Positions 7,973 to 15,439 of a stretch of DNA of 24,805 bases are shown piece after piece. The notes beneath the pieces are model-generated. The model saw only the letters and a program-made list of their open reading frames with translations. It made no database searches and was not told the origin of the DNA. How positions within the stretch are numbered: position 1 is the first letter of the stretch; every line of letters starts with the position of its first letter. The position numbers were made by a program, and so were the translations under genes. The stretch comes from Ruminococcus sp. (lineage in GTDB: Bacteria; Bacillota; Clostridia; Oscillospirales; Ruminococcaceae), in NCBI GenBank assembly GCA_014799765.1, contig JAAVHK010000087.1, positions 1 through 24,805 of the forward strand, given 5' to 3'.

Positions 7973-8215
7973 TCAGAGTACACCCTCTTTTTTGAGGATA
8001 ACCTTTACTGTATCAGTAGGCTGTGCACCTTTCTTTATCCAGTCCTTAGCCTTATCAGCGTCAACCTTGACAACAGACGGATTCTTAGTAGGGTCATAAT
8101 AACCGATTTCTTCAACAAATCTGCCGTCTCTTGGGTATCTTGAATCAGCTACGACTATACGGTAGAACGGAGCTTTTTTAGCACCCATTCTTCTGAGTCT
8201 GATTTTAACTGCCAT
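7973..8215 (-). CDS. rpsP: 30S ribosomal protein bS16
   Basis: An 80-residue small-subunit protein needed for early 30S assembly. The sequence shows the bS16 hallmarks AVKIRLRRMGAKKAPFYRIV, ADSRYPRDGRF and IGYYDP, and full family length. GGAGGTG precedes the ATG. It lies between ffh and khpA, the usual Firmicutes order. Confidence 0.99.
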   Translation of the reverse strand: MAVKIRLRRMGAKKAPFYRIVVADSRYPRDGRFVEEIGYYDPTKNPSVVKVDADKAKDWIKKGAQPTDTVKVILKKEGVL

Positions 8216-8251
8216 TTTATATTCACCTCCACAAATTCTTGTATATATCAG

Positions 8252-8265
8252 GCGGATTTTTCCGC
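8252..8265 (-). other. Small hairpin between ffh and rpsP
   Basis: GCGGA and TCCGC around a four-base loop, in the 69-base ffh-rpsP gap. It may be a processing site; it is too weak to act as a terminator. Confidence 0.35.
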
Positions 8266-8284
8266 ATGAAAACTTATTTGAAAA

Positions 8285-9673
8285 TCAAGCTATCGGCGGA
8301 AGATTTCCACCACCCTGACCGGTTATTTTATCGAAATTCATTCCGGCAAGTCTCTTTCTTGCTTTCTTGAGAGCCATTTTATTATTAGTACCGGTTAATT
8401 TTTTCATCATAGATTGCATCTGGTCAAACTGTCTTAACAGTCTGTTGACCTCCTCAACCTTAGTACCCGAACCGTTGGCAATACGTCTTTTCCGTGACGG
8501 ATTTATTATTGACGGTTTAGCACGTTCAGCTTTTGTCATGGAATTAATGATAGCTTCTATGCGGTCAAACTGGTGTTCGTCTATATCATCTTCACTTATT
8601 TTGCCGTTCAGACCTGGTAACATTCCGAGGATAGACTTCATAGAGCCAAGACGTTTGATTTGTTTCATCTGTTCAAGTAAATCGTCCATATCGAAAGTAT
8701 TTTCCTTGAATTTTTTTGTAAGTCTTTCGGCTTCTTTCTGTGACATTACATTTTCAGCTTTTTCGATAAGTGTCAGTACATCGCCCATACCGAGTATACG
8801 AGATGCCATTCTTTCGGGGTGGAACTGTTCAAAATCGTCGAGTTTTTCGCCCATACCGACAAACTTAATCGGCTTACCTGTGACAGCAAGTACGGATAAT
8901 GCCGCACCGCCTCTTGTATCTGAGTCGAGTTTTGACATCAGAACACTTGTAATTCCTACAGATTCGTCAAAAGTTTTTGCGACGTTTACAGCGTCCTGAC
9001 CGGTCATAGCGTCAACAACAAGCATAATTTCGTTAGGTTTTGTTATTTCCTTTATATTTACGAGTTCCTGCATAAGCTGTTCGTCAATATGAAGTCTTCC
9101 GGCGGTATCTATAATAAGTACGTCGTGTCCGTAATCCTTGGCATAGGAAAGAGCCTGTTTGGCTATAATAACAGGGTCAATCTGTCCCATCTCAAAAACT
9201 TTTACATCTGCTTTTTTTCCAACTACCTGCAACTGATTTATAGCTGCCGGACGATATATGTCACAAGCTGCCAGTAACGGTCTGTGACCCTCTTTTTTAA
9301 GAAGTTTTGCGAGTTTTGCGGAATGGGTAGTCTTACCTGAACCCTGCAAGCCACACATCATAATGACCGTCGGGGGCTTGGAGGCAAAATTTATACGGGC
9401 ATTACTGTCACCCATAAGCGAACATAATTCTTCGTTTACTATCTTTATAACCTGCTGTGCCGGTGTGAGACTTGCAAGAACTTCCTCACCGACTGCACGT
9501 TCCGTAACGCCCTTGACAAAATCCTTTACAACTTTATAACTTACATCAGCCTCAAGGAGTGCAAGACGGACTTCACGCATAGCCTCCTTTACGTCGCTTT
9601 CGGTCAGTTTACCTCTTGACTTCAGCTTTTTAAAGACGTTATTCAGTTTTTCTGAAAGACCTTCAAATGCCAT
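8285..9673 (-). CDS. ffh: Signal recognition particle GTPase Ffh (SRP54)
   Basis: A 462-residue protein that binds signal sequences and 4.5S RNA and, with FtsY, targets nascent membrane and secreted proteins. An N-terminal four-helix domain is followed by the G domain with GLQGSGKT at 108-115, DTAGRLH, and SKLDSDTRGGAALS. The methionine-rich M domain (about 300-440) carries the RNA-binding helix region SGTKVEEVNRLLRQFDQM. GGAGGG precedes the ATG; the gene starts 15 bases after ylxM. Typical length, nothing missing. Confidence 0.99.
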   Translation of the reverse strand: MAFEGLSEKLNNVFKKLKSRGKLTESDVKEAMREVRLALLEADVSYKVVKDFVKGVTERAVGEEVLASLTPAQQVIKIVNEELCSLMGDSNARINFASKPPTVIMMCGLQGSGKTTHSAKLAKLLKKEGHRPLLAACDIYRPAAINQLQVVGKKADVKVFEMGQIDPVIIAKQALSYAKDYGHDVLIIDTAGRLHIDEQLMQELVNIKEITKPNEIMLVVDAMTGQDAVNVAKTFDESVGITSVLMSKLDSDTRGGAALSVLAVTGKPIKFVGMGEKLDDFEQFHPERMASRILGMGDVLTLIEKAENVMSQKEAERLTKKFKENTFDMDDLLEQMKQIKRLGSMKSILGMLPGLNGKISEDDIDEHQFDRIEAIINSMTKAERAKPSIINPSRKRRIANGSGTKVEEVNRLLRQFDQMQSMMKKLTGTNNKMALKKARKRLAGMNFDKITGQGGGNLPPIA

Positions 9674-9688
9674 GCGATTCCCTCCATT

Positions 9689-10024
9689 TTACAATAATTC
9701 AAGACCTTTATTTACTTCTTCAGTAATGATATTTCTGATATTTTCGTTATCAATGTATCGGGCAGTTTCGAGAATATCAGTGAAACATTCACGCATTTTT
9801 CCGAGACGTTCAGCGAAACTTAATTTTTCCTCATAATTGAGTAAGATATTTTCGGTACGCTTTATGATGTCACGGACTGCCTGACGGGTGATTCCTAACG
9901 GATTACCGATTTCCGCAAGGGATAAATCTTCACAGTAATAGAGTTCCATTATGTTTTTCTGATGTTCGGTGAGCAAATCACCGTAACAGTCAAGCAACAA
10001 CACGAATTTAAGTTCTTTTGCCAT
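9689..10024 (-). CDS. ylxM: YlxM-family helix-turn-helix protein of the SRP operon
   Basis: A 111-residue protein with a sigma-70 region 4-like helix-turn-helix: LTEHQKNIMELYYCEDLSLAEIG and GITRQAVRDIIKR. YlxM/p13 proteins sit upstream of ffh across Firmicutes and modulate SRP function; in streptococci one interacts with Ffh and SRP RNA. Equivalence here rests on sequence and position. CAGGAG precedes the ATG. First gene of the operon, directly downstream of a consensus promoter. Confidence 0.94.
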   Translation of the reverse strand: MAKELKFVLLLDCYGDLLTEHQKNIMELYYCEDLSLAEIGNPLGITRQAVRDIIKRTENILLNYEEKLSFAERLGKMRECFTDILETARYIDNENIRNIITEEVNKGLELL

Positions 10025-10068
10025 AGAATAAAACTCCTGTTCAGGTGTAATCCAAAATCACTTTACAC

Positions 10069-10097
10069 ATTATACTACATAATTTCCGATTTGTCAA
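10069..10097 (-). promoter_or_regulatory. Sigma-A promoter of the ylxM-ffh-rpsP-khpA operon
   Basis: On the minus strand, TTGACA (10092-10097) and TATAAT (10069-10074) are separated by exactly 17 bases. Both hexamers are perfect, fitting a highly expressed housekeeping operon. Confidence 0.93.
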
Positions 10098-10151
10098 GGG
10101 GTGAAATAAAAAATTTTTTATGAATTTTTTGTAAATTTTCCTTAAAAACCA

Positions 10152-10177
10152 TTGACAATATATATATATAATAAAAT
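10152..10177 (+). promoter_or_regulatory. Possible promoter of the 10195-11209 gene pair
   Basis: TTGACA at 10152-10157 is followed by an alternating TA run and TAAAAT at 10172-10177, but the spacer is only 14 bases. TATAAT at 10167 is even closer. The site is plausible because it lies just upstream of an AAAGGGGG ribosome binding site, but the spacing is poor. Confidence 0.35.
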
Positions 10178-10194
10178 TAAAAGGGGGATTAATT

Positions 10195-10956
10195 ATGAGT
10201 GAAAAAGAAGATTTATCTAAAGTTGCTGAATTTGCAAAGAAAATTATCAGATTACATACTGATGACAAAGACCTTAGCCCAGAAGATATTATAAAAAAAT
10301 ATCAGTTGTACAAACCTGAAGAAGCTATTAAATTTATTATTAAAATATATTTTGATAGTTTTGAGTCTGTTATTGATGAAATCGGAAATATCCGGCTTGA
10401 AATACTTGGAGATGTAGTATCTTATATTGATACTGCTAAAAAAAATTTAATTTATGCTTATGAAAACCCTGATTACAAAGACGAAAAACTTAGGGAATCG
10501 CATAGTGACTTAACAAGTGTTACAAGCAAATTAGAAAACAGAATCAGACAATATATCAGTGAATTAGAAAAAATAGATAACCGAAACGGTCTTTCCGGTC
10601 TGATTTTTTCACCGTTTGATTTAGTTAAAGTTAACAAAATAATAAAAATGTCTAAAATTGCTTTTACATCTTATTTTGAAGCGATATTTCTTTTAACTCT
10701 TATTGATAACAGCAGAAATGCAAACGGCAGTATTTTTATAAGACAAAGTACAAAATTTATTAATGAACTGAAACTGAATGATGATAAAAAACATATAGAA
10801 TTATTTTATAATTATGATAAAGATAAAAGTGAAATATGGAATATAAGACATATGCAGGGTCTTATTGAAAAAGCTTCATCTATTACTGAAAGTTTTGAAG
10901 ATTATGTGAGCAATATTAATAATGATAACAAAAAATACATTGAATGTAAGGAGTAA
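10195..10956 (+). CDS. Uncharacterised helical protein
   Basis: A 253-residue product starting at ATG 10195 behind AAAGGGGG. No signal peptide is seen. It is predominantly helical with charged heptad-like stretches (LTSVTSKLENRIRQYISELEKI, and a later FEDYVSNINNDNKKYIE), and a more hydrophobic middle (FSPFDLVKVNKIIKM...FEAIFLLTLID) that could pack as helices or touch a membrane. I recognise no family. Its AT-rich codon use differs from the neighbouring ffh operon. It ends four bases before the next gene, which has its own ribosome binding site, so the two form an operon. Confidence 0.75.
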   Translation: MSEKEDLSKVAEFAKKIIRLHTDDKDLSPEDIIKKYQLYKPEEAIKFIIKIYFDSFESVIDEIGNIRLEILGDVVSYIDTAKKNLIYAYENPDYKDEKLRESHSDLTSVTSKLENRIRQYISELEKIDNRNGLSGLIFSPFDLVKVNKIIKMSKIAFTSYFEAIFLLTLIDNSRNANGSIFIRQSTKFINELKLNDDKKHIELFYNYDKDKSEIWNIRHMQGLIEKASSITESFEDYVSNINNDNKKYIECKE

Positions 10957-10960
10957 TATT

Positions 10961-11209
10961 ATGGGAAATTACAATGATTTAAAAAACAAGTCCATCGGTT
11001 TAGGGGGAGTACTGGCTGGACTTGCCACATGTGCTGGCGTAGCATTAAGCGGAAAGGCTAAGCGTGAAAAATTACAGGCTGAATTAAATAATATAAATCA
11101 CGAACTTGCACAGAAACAAGGATTTTTTAAAAGTGTATTGTATGCCGACGAAATAGAAGCACTTGAAAACAGAAAACAAGCAATTTTAAAAGAACTTAAT
11201 AATCTCTGA
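10961..11209 (+). CDS. Small membrane-anchored coiled-coil protein
   Basis: An 82-residue product. The frame is open upstream to 10922 inside the preceding gene, but TAAGGAG just ahead of the ATG at 10961 fixes the start. A Gly/Ala-rich hydrophobic segment (SIGLGGVLAGLATCAGVALSG) could be a membrane span or glycine-zipper helix. It is followed by a basic patch (KAKREK) and two charged helices likely to form a coiled coil. Probably acts with the product of the gene before it; function unknown. Confidence 0.7.
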   Translation: MGNYNDLKNKSIGLGGVLAGLATCAGVALSGKAKREKLQAELNNINHELAQKQGFFKSVLYADEIEALENRKQAILKELNNL

Positions 11210-11218
11210 AACATTACA

Positions 11219-11250
11219 AAAGACGGATTTTTACAAATCCGCCTTGTTTT
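11219..11250. terminator. Terminator shared by convergent genes
   Basis: Stem AAG-CGGATTT with AAATCCG-CTT around TTAC, then GTTTTTT on the plus strand; A-rich upstream, so it may also work on the minus strand. It ends the 10195-11209 operon and abuts the stop of the minus-strand nitroreductase gene. Confidence 0.8.
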
Positions 11251-11784
11251 TTATTTTTCCAACAGAAAAGAATTGAACCATGCTCTTTCGTCAAACGGTT
11301 TCTTTTGCGTAACAGTTGCTTCTTCTTCGGCTATGCCTACAGGCAGAAAACAAACAAGTTCATAATTATCCGGTACGTTTAAAATCTTTGCCATTTTGTC
11401 ACATATTCTGTCATTGTCTGTAATATGTCCCTCATACCAACAACTACTATAACCAAGTTCCGTTATAGCAAGTAGCATATTTTCGATAACGGCGGAATAA
11501 TCCTGAACCGCAAAACATCTGTCTCTGTAAGCGTTTATTCTCTGAGTAAGGACACATATTATTGCCGGAGCAGTTTCGGCAACAGGTGGGTCTATGACAC
11601 TAAACAGCTTGTCAAGAATTTCACGGTCATCAACGGCAATAAGACTTGTGGTCTGCTTGTTACAACCGGATGGGGCATTCAAACCACATTCCATAATAGT
11701 TATAATGTCTTTTTTCGGTACGCTGACCTGTCTGTATTTTCCACGGTAACTATGCCTTTTGTTTATTGTTTCAATTGTGTTCAT
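11251..11784 (-). CDS. Nitroreductase-family FMN oxidoreductase
   Basis: A 177-residue flavoprotein-type product. The start TIETINKRHSYRGKY carries the Arg-Ser/Tyr-Arg phosphate-contact motif of nitroreductases, and APSGCNKQTT is the usual second FMN-binding segment. The GYSSCWYEGH region and LPVGIAEE near the C-terminus match the family. Such enzymes reduce nitro groups, quinones or flavins with NAD(P)H; the substrate cannot be told from sequence. GAAAGGA precedes the ATG. It has its own strong promoter and appears monocistronic. Confidence 0.9.
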   Translation of the reverse strand: MNTIETINKRHSYRGKYRQVSVPKKDIITIMECGLNAPSGCNKQTTSLIAVDDREILDKLFSVIDPPVAETAPAIICVLTQRINAYRDRCFAVQDYSAVIENMLLAITELGYSSCWYEGHITDNDRICDKMAKILNVPDNYELVCFLPVGIAEEEATVTQKKPFDERAWFNSFLLEK

Positions 11785-11816
11785 TGCATTATCTTCCTTT
11801 CAGATAAGTTTTTTTT

Positions 11817-11845
11817 ATTATACAATAAAAATATTATAAGGTCAA
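11817..11845 (-). promoter_or_regulatory. Sigma-A promoter of the nitroreductase gene
   Basis: Minus strand TTGACC (11840-11845), 17 bases, TATAAT (11817-11822). The -35 hexamer is only a few bases from the upstream gene's terminator stem. Confidence 0.88.
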
Positions 11846-11848
11846 GAA

Positions 11849-11875
11849 AAACGTCCGCAAGTACAACGGACGTTT
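11849..11875 (-). terminator. Terminator of the glycine-zipper/zinc-ribbon gene
   Basis: Perfect nine-pair stem AAACGTCCG/CGGACGTTT with a nine-base loop; on the minus strand it is followed by a TTTTTC run. It ends transcription from the 11936-12445 gene immediately before the next promoter. Confidence 0.85.
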
Positions 11876-11935
11876 CTTTTAATATTATTTAAACTATATC
11901 ATTGACTTTATGTAATTTAGCAGAAATTTTAAGAA

Positions 11936-12445
11936 TTAATCATAATCATCATAATCATCATACGAATCCATGATATTATTGATGTTTCTTTTCACAGCAT
12001 CTCCATAAGCCTTCGTAAGATTTCTTGATGCTTCTATCTGAGCTGCAGTTACTTTCTTTTGTTCTGAGACCGAGTGCGAAATATGATTATTACAATTCTT
12101 ACAATATGTATCCGTTATCGTCTGATTTCCTCTATACGTTTCTTGGGAAGACGTTTCAAGTGAATGGTGACATTCAGGGCAGACCGTAAATTTTTTTCCG
12201 CAGGAATTACATTTGTAAGTTTCAATAGCTCTTCCATTTCTGTCTGTTGACTGGTCTTCTCCAATCAATGCTCCGCCACCTGCTCCGATTACCGCTCCGG
12301 CAATTGCTCCTATAGGACCACCGGCAAGACCGATTAAGCCTCCGATAATTGCACCGCCGATTCCACCGTTTTTTGCTCCTTCTTTACGTTTGTTATAAGG
12401 AATCAATGTGCAGTTTTTTGAACCGCATTTACAATAAACACTCAT
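11936..12445 (-). CDS. Glycine-zipper protein flanked by zinc-ribbon cysteines
   Basis: A 169-residue protein with an unusual layout. Three cysteines open it (CKC at 5-7, C12), then a basic patch. A glycine-zipper hydrophobic segment follows (about 27-62, repeated GGxxG/GxxxG steps). Next is a treble-clef-like or ribbon zinc-binding set (CNSC at 79-82, CPEC at 89-92, CKNC at 115-118), and the C-terminus is a charged helix ending in repeated DDYDDYD. No signal peptide. Glycine zippers commonly insert in or associate with membranes; zinc ribbons bind nucleic acid or protein. The combination suggests a small membrane-associated adaptor, but this is inference. AAGGAGGA precedes the ATG; flanked by its own terminator. 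Confidence 0.8.
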   Translation of the reverse strand: MSVYCKCGSKNCTLIPYNKRKEGAKNGGIGGAIIGGLIGLAGGPIGAIAGAVIGAGGGALIGEDQSTDRNGRAIETYKCNSCGKKFTVCPECHHSLETSSQETYRGNQTITDTYCKNCNNHISHSVSEQKKVTAAQIEASRNLTKAYGDAVKRNINNIMDSYDDYDDYD

Positions 12446-12519
12446 GTTGATTTCCTCCTTCTGGATTGCTGAATTTTTTCAGAAAAGTAAATTTCAAACT
12501 AATTTTCTTTTCTAATACT

Positions 12520-12547
12520 ATTATACAAAACAACCCAGACAAACTAA
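12520..12547 (-). promoter_or_regulatory. Possible promoter of the glycine-zipper gene
   Basis: Minus strand TATAAT (12520-12525) with TTAGTT (12542-12547) 16 bases upstream. The -10 is perfect, the -35 poor. The position, about 75 bases before the start codon, fits. Confidence 0.4.
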
Positions 12548-12592
12548 TGTCCGTTCAAAAAAAAGTTACATACAGTTCATAAAAAATTTATA

Positions 12593-12610
12593 TTTTGTCA
12601 GACAACAAAA
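12593..12610 (-). terminator. Weak hairpin after the dockerin operon
   Basis: TTTTGT and ACAAAA around a six-base loop, just past the stop of the last dockerin gene, followed on the minus strand by an AT-rich stretch with a T-run. A weak candidate terminator; nothing stronger is seen between this operon and the next gene. Confidence 0.35.
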
Positions 12611-12619
12611 GACTTTAAA

Positions 12620-13399
12620 TTACAAATCTATACAAATTTCCTGTATCCTGAGTGCGTCAATAACGGTTATGCCGTCGCCGTCACCGTATATATCAGCATT
12701 TGCCATACCTTGCGGTGTCAGCTGAAAAACATCCGGATTGGATATAGACTGCATTATTAATACTGCATCTGCTAAAGATACTTCTCCGTCTTCGTTGGCG
12801 TCGCCGAGGAGCGTCGGGGCTGGCAGGGTGTTTTCTGTTTCTGTTACCTGTACCATAGTTGCAGGAGATATCCAACCTGCTATAAATCCGGTATCTTCTT
12901 TTATTTTCTGTAATATTTCAAGATATTCATAATCTGTTTCATATGGTTGTCTAATATAAATGTAAGTAACATCAGAATATTCTTCTTTTTCATACTGTAT
13001 TTTATTATCAGATAAATATTTTTCTAAATCAGATATATCATTTTCATCAGTTAAATGGTATCCATAAAATCCAACTAATCCTACACTGCAATAATCCCTT
13101 GTATCATATTTAACGTGACTTGATATCAGGGTATAAGTGTATTCTTCACCAAGACTATTTACCCTTATATCAGAAATATAAAATTTTGTGTCTTCATCAT
13201 CGTAGTAATCTGTTGCTTCCTGCCATAAATTAAATTTAATATTGTCTCCGTATATGTTTGCATAAAAAGAAGTTGTTTCAGGTCTTACTTCTCTATCTTT
13301 AAATACAGCTATTGCACCAGCTCCCATAGAAACAACAGATGTTGCACACATAGCCACCGCCGAAACTGTGGCTAATATCTTCTTAAAATTTTTTCTCAT
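12620..13399 (-). CDS. Secreted protein of unknown function with C-terminal dockerin
   Basis: A 259-residue product. The signal peptide is clear (RKNFKKILATVSAVAMC..., cleavage near residue 30 after an Ala-rich end). Residues about 35-185 form a domain I do not recognise, with the conserved segment TTSFYANI...IKFNLWQEATDYYDD...FYIS. A short Pro linker (TLPAP) leads to a type I-like dockerin at 198-259 with two calcium-loop repeats: GDANEDGEVSLADAV and ADIYGDGDGITVIDAL. Dockerins bind cohesins on scaffoldins, so it is probably displayed on a surface complex. GAGGGGG lies eight bases before the ATG. Last of three co-oriented genes, 22 bases after its paralogue at 13422-14225. Confidence 0.88.
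   Translation of the reverse strand: MRKNFKKILATVSAVAMCATSVVSMGAGAIAVFKDREVRPETTSFYANIYGDNIKFNLWQEATDYYDDEDTKFYISDIRVNSLGEEYTYTLISSHVKYDTRDYCSVGLVGFYGYHLTDENDISDLEKYLSDNKIQYEKEEYSDVTYIYIRQPYETDYEYLEILQKIKEDTGFIAGWISPATMVQVTETENTLPAPTLLGDANEDGEVSLADAVLIMQSISNPDVFQLTPQGMANADIYGDGDGITVIDALRIQEICIDL
12671..12836. repeat. Dockerin-coding direct repeat, copy 1
   Basis: 166 bases, matching 13473-13638 at all positions but one (T for G). It encodes most of the dockerin plus the Pro linker. Similarity drops sharply on both sides, where the proteins differ. Confidence 0.95.
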
Positions 13400-13421
13400 T
13401 AAAATAACCCCCTCATTTTTA

Positions 13422-14225
13422 TTATAGTCCTATCTGTATTTCCTGTATCCTGAGTGCGTCCATGACCGTCACGCCGTCGCCGTCACCGTATATATCAGCA
13501 TTTGCCATACCTTGCGGTGTCAGCTGAAAAACATCCGGATTGGATATAGACTGCATTATTAATACTGCATCTGCTAAAGATACTTCGCCGTCTTCGTTGG
13601 CGTCGCCGAGGAGCGTCGGGGCTGGCAGGGTGTTTTCTATATCTGTTACTTCTACACCAACAGAATCTGGAAATACCAAATCGGCAAAACTCCAGTCTAC
13701 GTGCTTTCTTATTTCAGCAGCTAATTCTACCTCTTCATCTAAAGTCATACCTTCACTGTCAAAAGTGATAATGTTAGAGTAAATACTTTCATCGATAGTA
13801 TATGGTATAGACTTTTCTGTAAGATATTCCGCTATTAATTCAATTTTTCCCTCATTTACTCCGCCTTTTTTGGCAGAAAATAATTTATATGAATCTGCAC
13901 GCCAAAACGGTTCGACAACGCCATCGTTATAACATAACATAGTACCATAGTACGATTTTTCTTCACCGGTTTCATAGTCTGTATATTTTATTGGTTCTGA
14001 AATGAAAACCCTCTCATTTGAATTGTCGAAAAAGTCTGTTCCTGCCTGCCAGAAATTATACTTTATTTTTCCATGATTTCCAATTGCAGTAAAAGAAGTA
14101 GTATATTCATTGACTTTATCATAAACACCAGAAGGTATTGCAGAAGCTGAAATAGTTGTAGCTGATACAGCACACATAGCCACTGCTGAAATGGTAGCTA
14201 AAATTTTTTTGTATTTTTTTCTCAT
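13422..14225 (-). CDS. Secreted protein of unknown function with C-terminal dockerin (paralogue)
   Basis: A 267-residue paralogue of the 12620-13399 product. It has a signal peptide (RKKYKKILATISAVAMCAVSA...) and an N-terminal domain with the matching segment TTSFTAI...IKYNFWQAGTDFFD...VFIS. After the TLPAP linker comes a dockerin at 206-267 almost identical to its neighbour's. The middle domain has diverged strongly (different lengths and charge around residues 80-190), while the dockerin DNA has not. AAGGAGA precedes the ATG. It begins 12 bases after the protease gene ends, so all three are one operon. Function unknown; a substrate-binding or protease-regulating role would fit the context but is speculation. 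Confidence 0.88.
   Translation of the reverse strand: MRKKYKKILATISAVAMCAVSATTISASAIPSGVYDKVNEYTTSFTAIGNHGKIKYNFWQAGTDFFDNSNERVFISEPIKYTDYETGEEKSYYGTMLCYNDGVVEPFWRADSYKLFSAKKGGVNEGKIELIAEYLTEKSIPYTIDESIYSNIITFDSEGMTLDEEVELAAEIRKHVDWSFADLVFPDSVGVEVTDIENTLPAPTLLGDANEDGEVSLADAVLIMQSISNPDVFQLTPQGMANADIYGDGDGVTVMDALRIQEIQIGL
13473..13638. repeat. Dockerin-coding direct repeat, copy 2
   Basis: Partner of 12671-12836; 165 of 166 bases identical. Direct orientation, about 800 bases apart, which also makes it a likely site for recombination that would fuse or delete these genes. Confidence 0.95.
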
Positions 14226-14237
14226 AAGAACATCTCC

Positions 14238-15380
14238 TTACCATTTAATATTTGGATTATTATTATAAAAATGTATTAAATCAGTAGTCATGCGTGTACC
14301 AATATTATATTTTTTGTAATCTACATCATCCTCACTTGGATGTGCCACATTTATTCCAACTACTGTATAATACGTATTTTCGTTGTAAGATTCAGTAATG
14401 TAAACTGGACCGCCACTGTTTCCACCAGAAGTATCTGCTGTATATTGTATAAGCTTATCATCGCCATTGTAAATTGGACCATTACCTGAATACATCATAT
14501 GTGTTATATGATTATTAACTTTTTCTTCTTTACCATTTTTTTCAACTGTCGCCGGAAAACCTGTAACTGTTACTACAGAATGACTATCATCAAAAGATTT
14601 TAATGGTACTCCTAAGCTAAAATTCTTATAAGCACGTAAATCTTCTTTTACTGTTATTAGTGCATAATCTGATTCATTTACATAATCACGTTCTTTATCA
14701 ACTTCATTAATAAAAGCTTCTGGTATATGAGATTCTACAGGAGTAGCACTCATCACTTTCTTACCATTTGAATCAAATAGTAAAATTTCAGTAACTCTAT
14801 TTGGCATTGCACCTGTATAATCATATAAACAGTGTGCAGCAGTAGCAATTACGTGGTCACCAACTACAAAACCAGTCCCGAGATAATTATGATCATCCAT
14901 TAATTTAACTACACCTGATTTAGTCCAGTCTATAACTCTATCTTCTTCTCCAATGACAGACTTTGAATTATTAGAAGAATTTAATTTTGGAAGTTTATAA
15001 TCAGGTAATGGTATACGTGTTTGTGCTTTATAAACACGATATGTTGCATCGGAATTTACAGTATTGGCATTATTGTCATTATCGTCTACAAGCTCACCTT
15101 TTTTATCCAACATACCCATGCAATTATACTGTATTTTTCTTACATCCATTTCGCTTACAATGCCGTTTCTGTCAACATCGCAAAGGTCTAAATTCTCCGG
15201 CTCGAAAGCACCACCGAGATACTGTTGCACATACACAGCATCAGCTAAACCGACCTCGCCGTCACCGTTAGCATCATATTTTAAATGTTGTGTAACCGCT
15301 GAAGATGCTAAAGAAACGCATGACACAGCCGACATAATTCCGGCAACAACAAAAGACGCTAATCTTTTTTTGAGTTTCAT
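14238..15380 (-). CDS. Secreted trypsin-like serine protease with N-terminal dockerin
   Basis: A 380-residue product. AAGGAGGAG just ahead of the ATG at 15380 decides the start; ten more codons are open upstream. A signal peptide (about 1-28) is followed directly by a dockerin (about 34-92) with calcium-loop repeats YDANGDGEVGLADAVYVQQYL and CDVDRNGIVSEMDVRKIQ. A Ser/Asn-rich linker leads to a chymotrypsin-fold (S1, glutamyl-endopeptidase/V8-like) domain from about 150. The triad is visible: His183 in TAAHC, Asp238 in SDYALI, Ser322 in GGNSGGP. It is expected to act outside the cell, docked to a cohesin scaffold; whether it trims complex components or digests dietary protein cannot be told. 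First gene of the operon, under a consensus promoter. No obvious propeptide separates signal peptide and dockerin. Confidence 0.92.
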   Translation of the reverse strand: MKLKKRLASFVVAGIMSAVSCVSLASSAVTQHLKYDANGDGEVGLADAVYVQQYLGGAFEPENLDLCDVDRNGIVSEMDVRKIQYNCMGMLDKKGELVDDNDNNANTVNSDATYRVYKAQTRIPLPDYKLPKLNSSNNSKSVIGEEDRVIDWTKSGVVKLMDDHNYLGTGFVVGDHVIATAAHCLYDYTGAMPNRVTEILLFDSNGKKVMSATPVESHIPEAFINEVDKERDYVNESDYALITVKEDLRAYKNFSLGVPLKSFDDSHSVVTVTGFPATVEKNGKEEKVNNHITHMMYSGNGPIYNGDDKLIQYTADTSGGNSGGPVYITESYNENTYYTVVGINVAHPSEDDVDYKKYNIGTRMTTDLIHFYNNNPNIKW

Positions 15381-15410
15381 AAAGAACTCCTCCTTATAAT
15401 AATATTCCAT

Positions 15411-15429
15411 GGAACAGAAAATATGTTCC
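15411..15429 (-). promoter_or_regulatory. Inverted repeat in the leader of the protease operon
   Basis: GGAACA, seven bases, TGTTCC, placed about 11 bases downstream of the -10 and therefore near the transcription start. Position and symmetry fit a repressor operator; a small leader hairpin is the alternative. The regulator is unknown. Confidence 0.45.
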
Positions 15430-15439
15430 TGTTATTATC

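Noticed and set aside
8367..8999. Long plus-strand open frame opposite ffh
   Set aside because: Antisense shadow of an unmistakable Ffh gene, Ser/Ile-rich with no motif.
10158..10172. TA repeat as a functional microsatellite
   Set aside because: Short and located where an AT-rich promoter would be; no evidence of variation from one sequence.
10922..10960. Upstream ATG as start of the 82-residue gene
   Set aside because: Overlaps the preceding gene; the AAGGAG site directly before ATG 10961 is decisive.
12671..13638. Repeat pair as a mobile element or CRISPR-like array
   Set aside because: The repeats are in-frame dockerin coding sequence in two genes; no spacer pattern, terminal repeats or transposase.
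15411..15429. Palindrome as a LexA (SOS) box
   Set aside because: The Gram-positive LexA box has GAAC and GTTC four bases apart; here they are nine apart.
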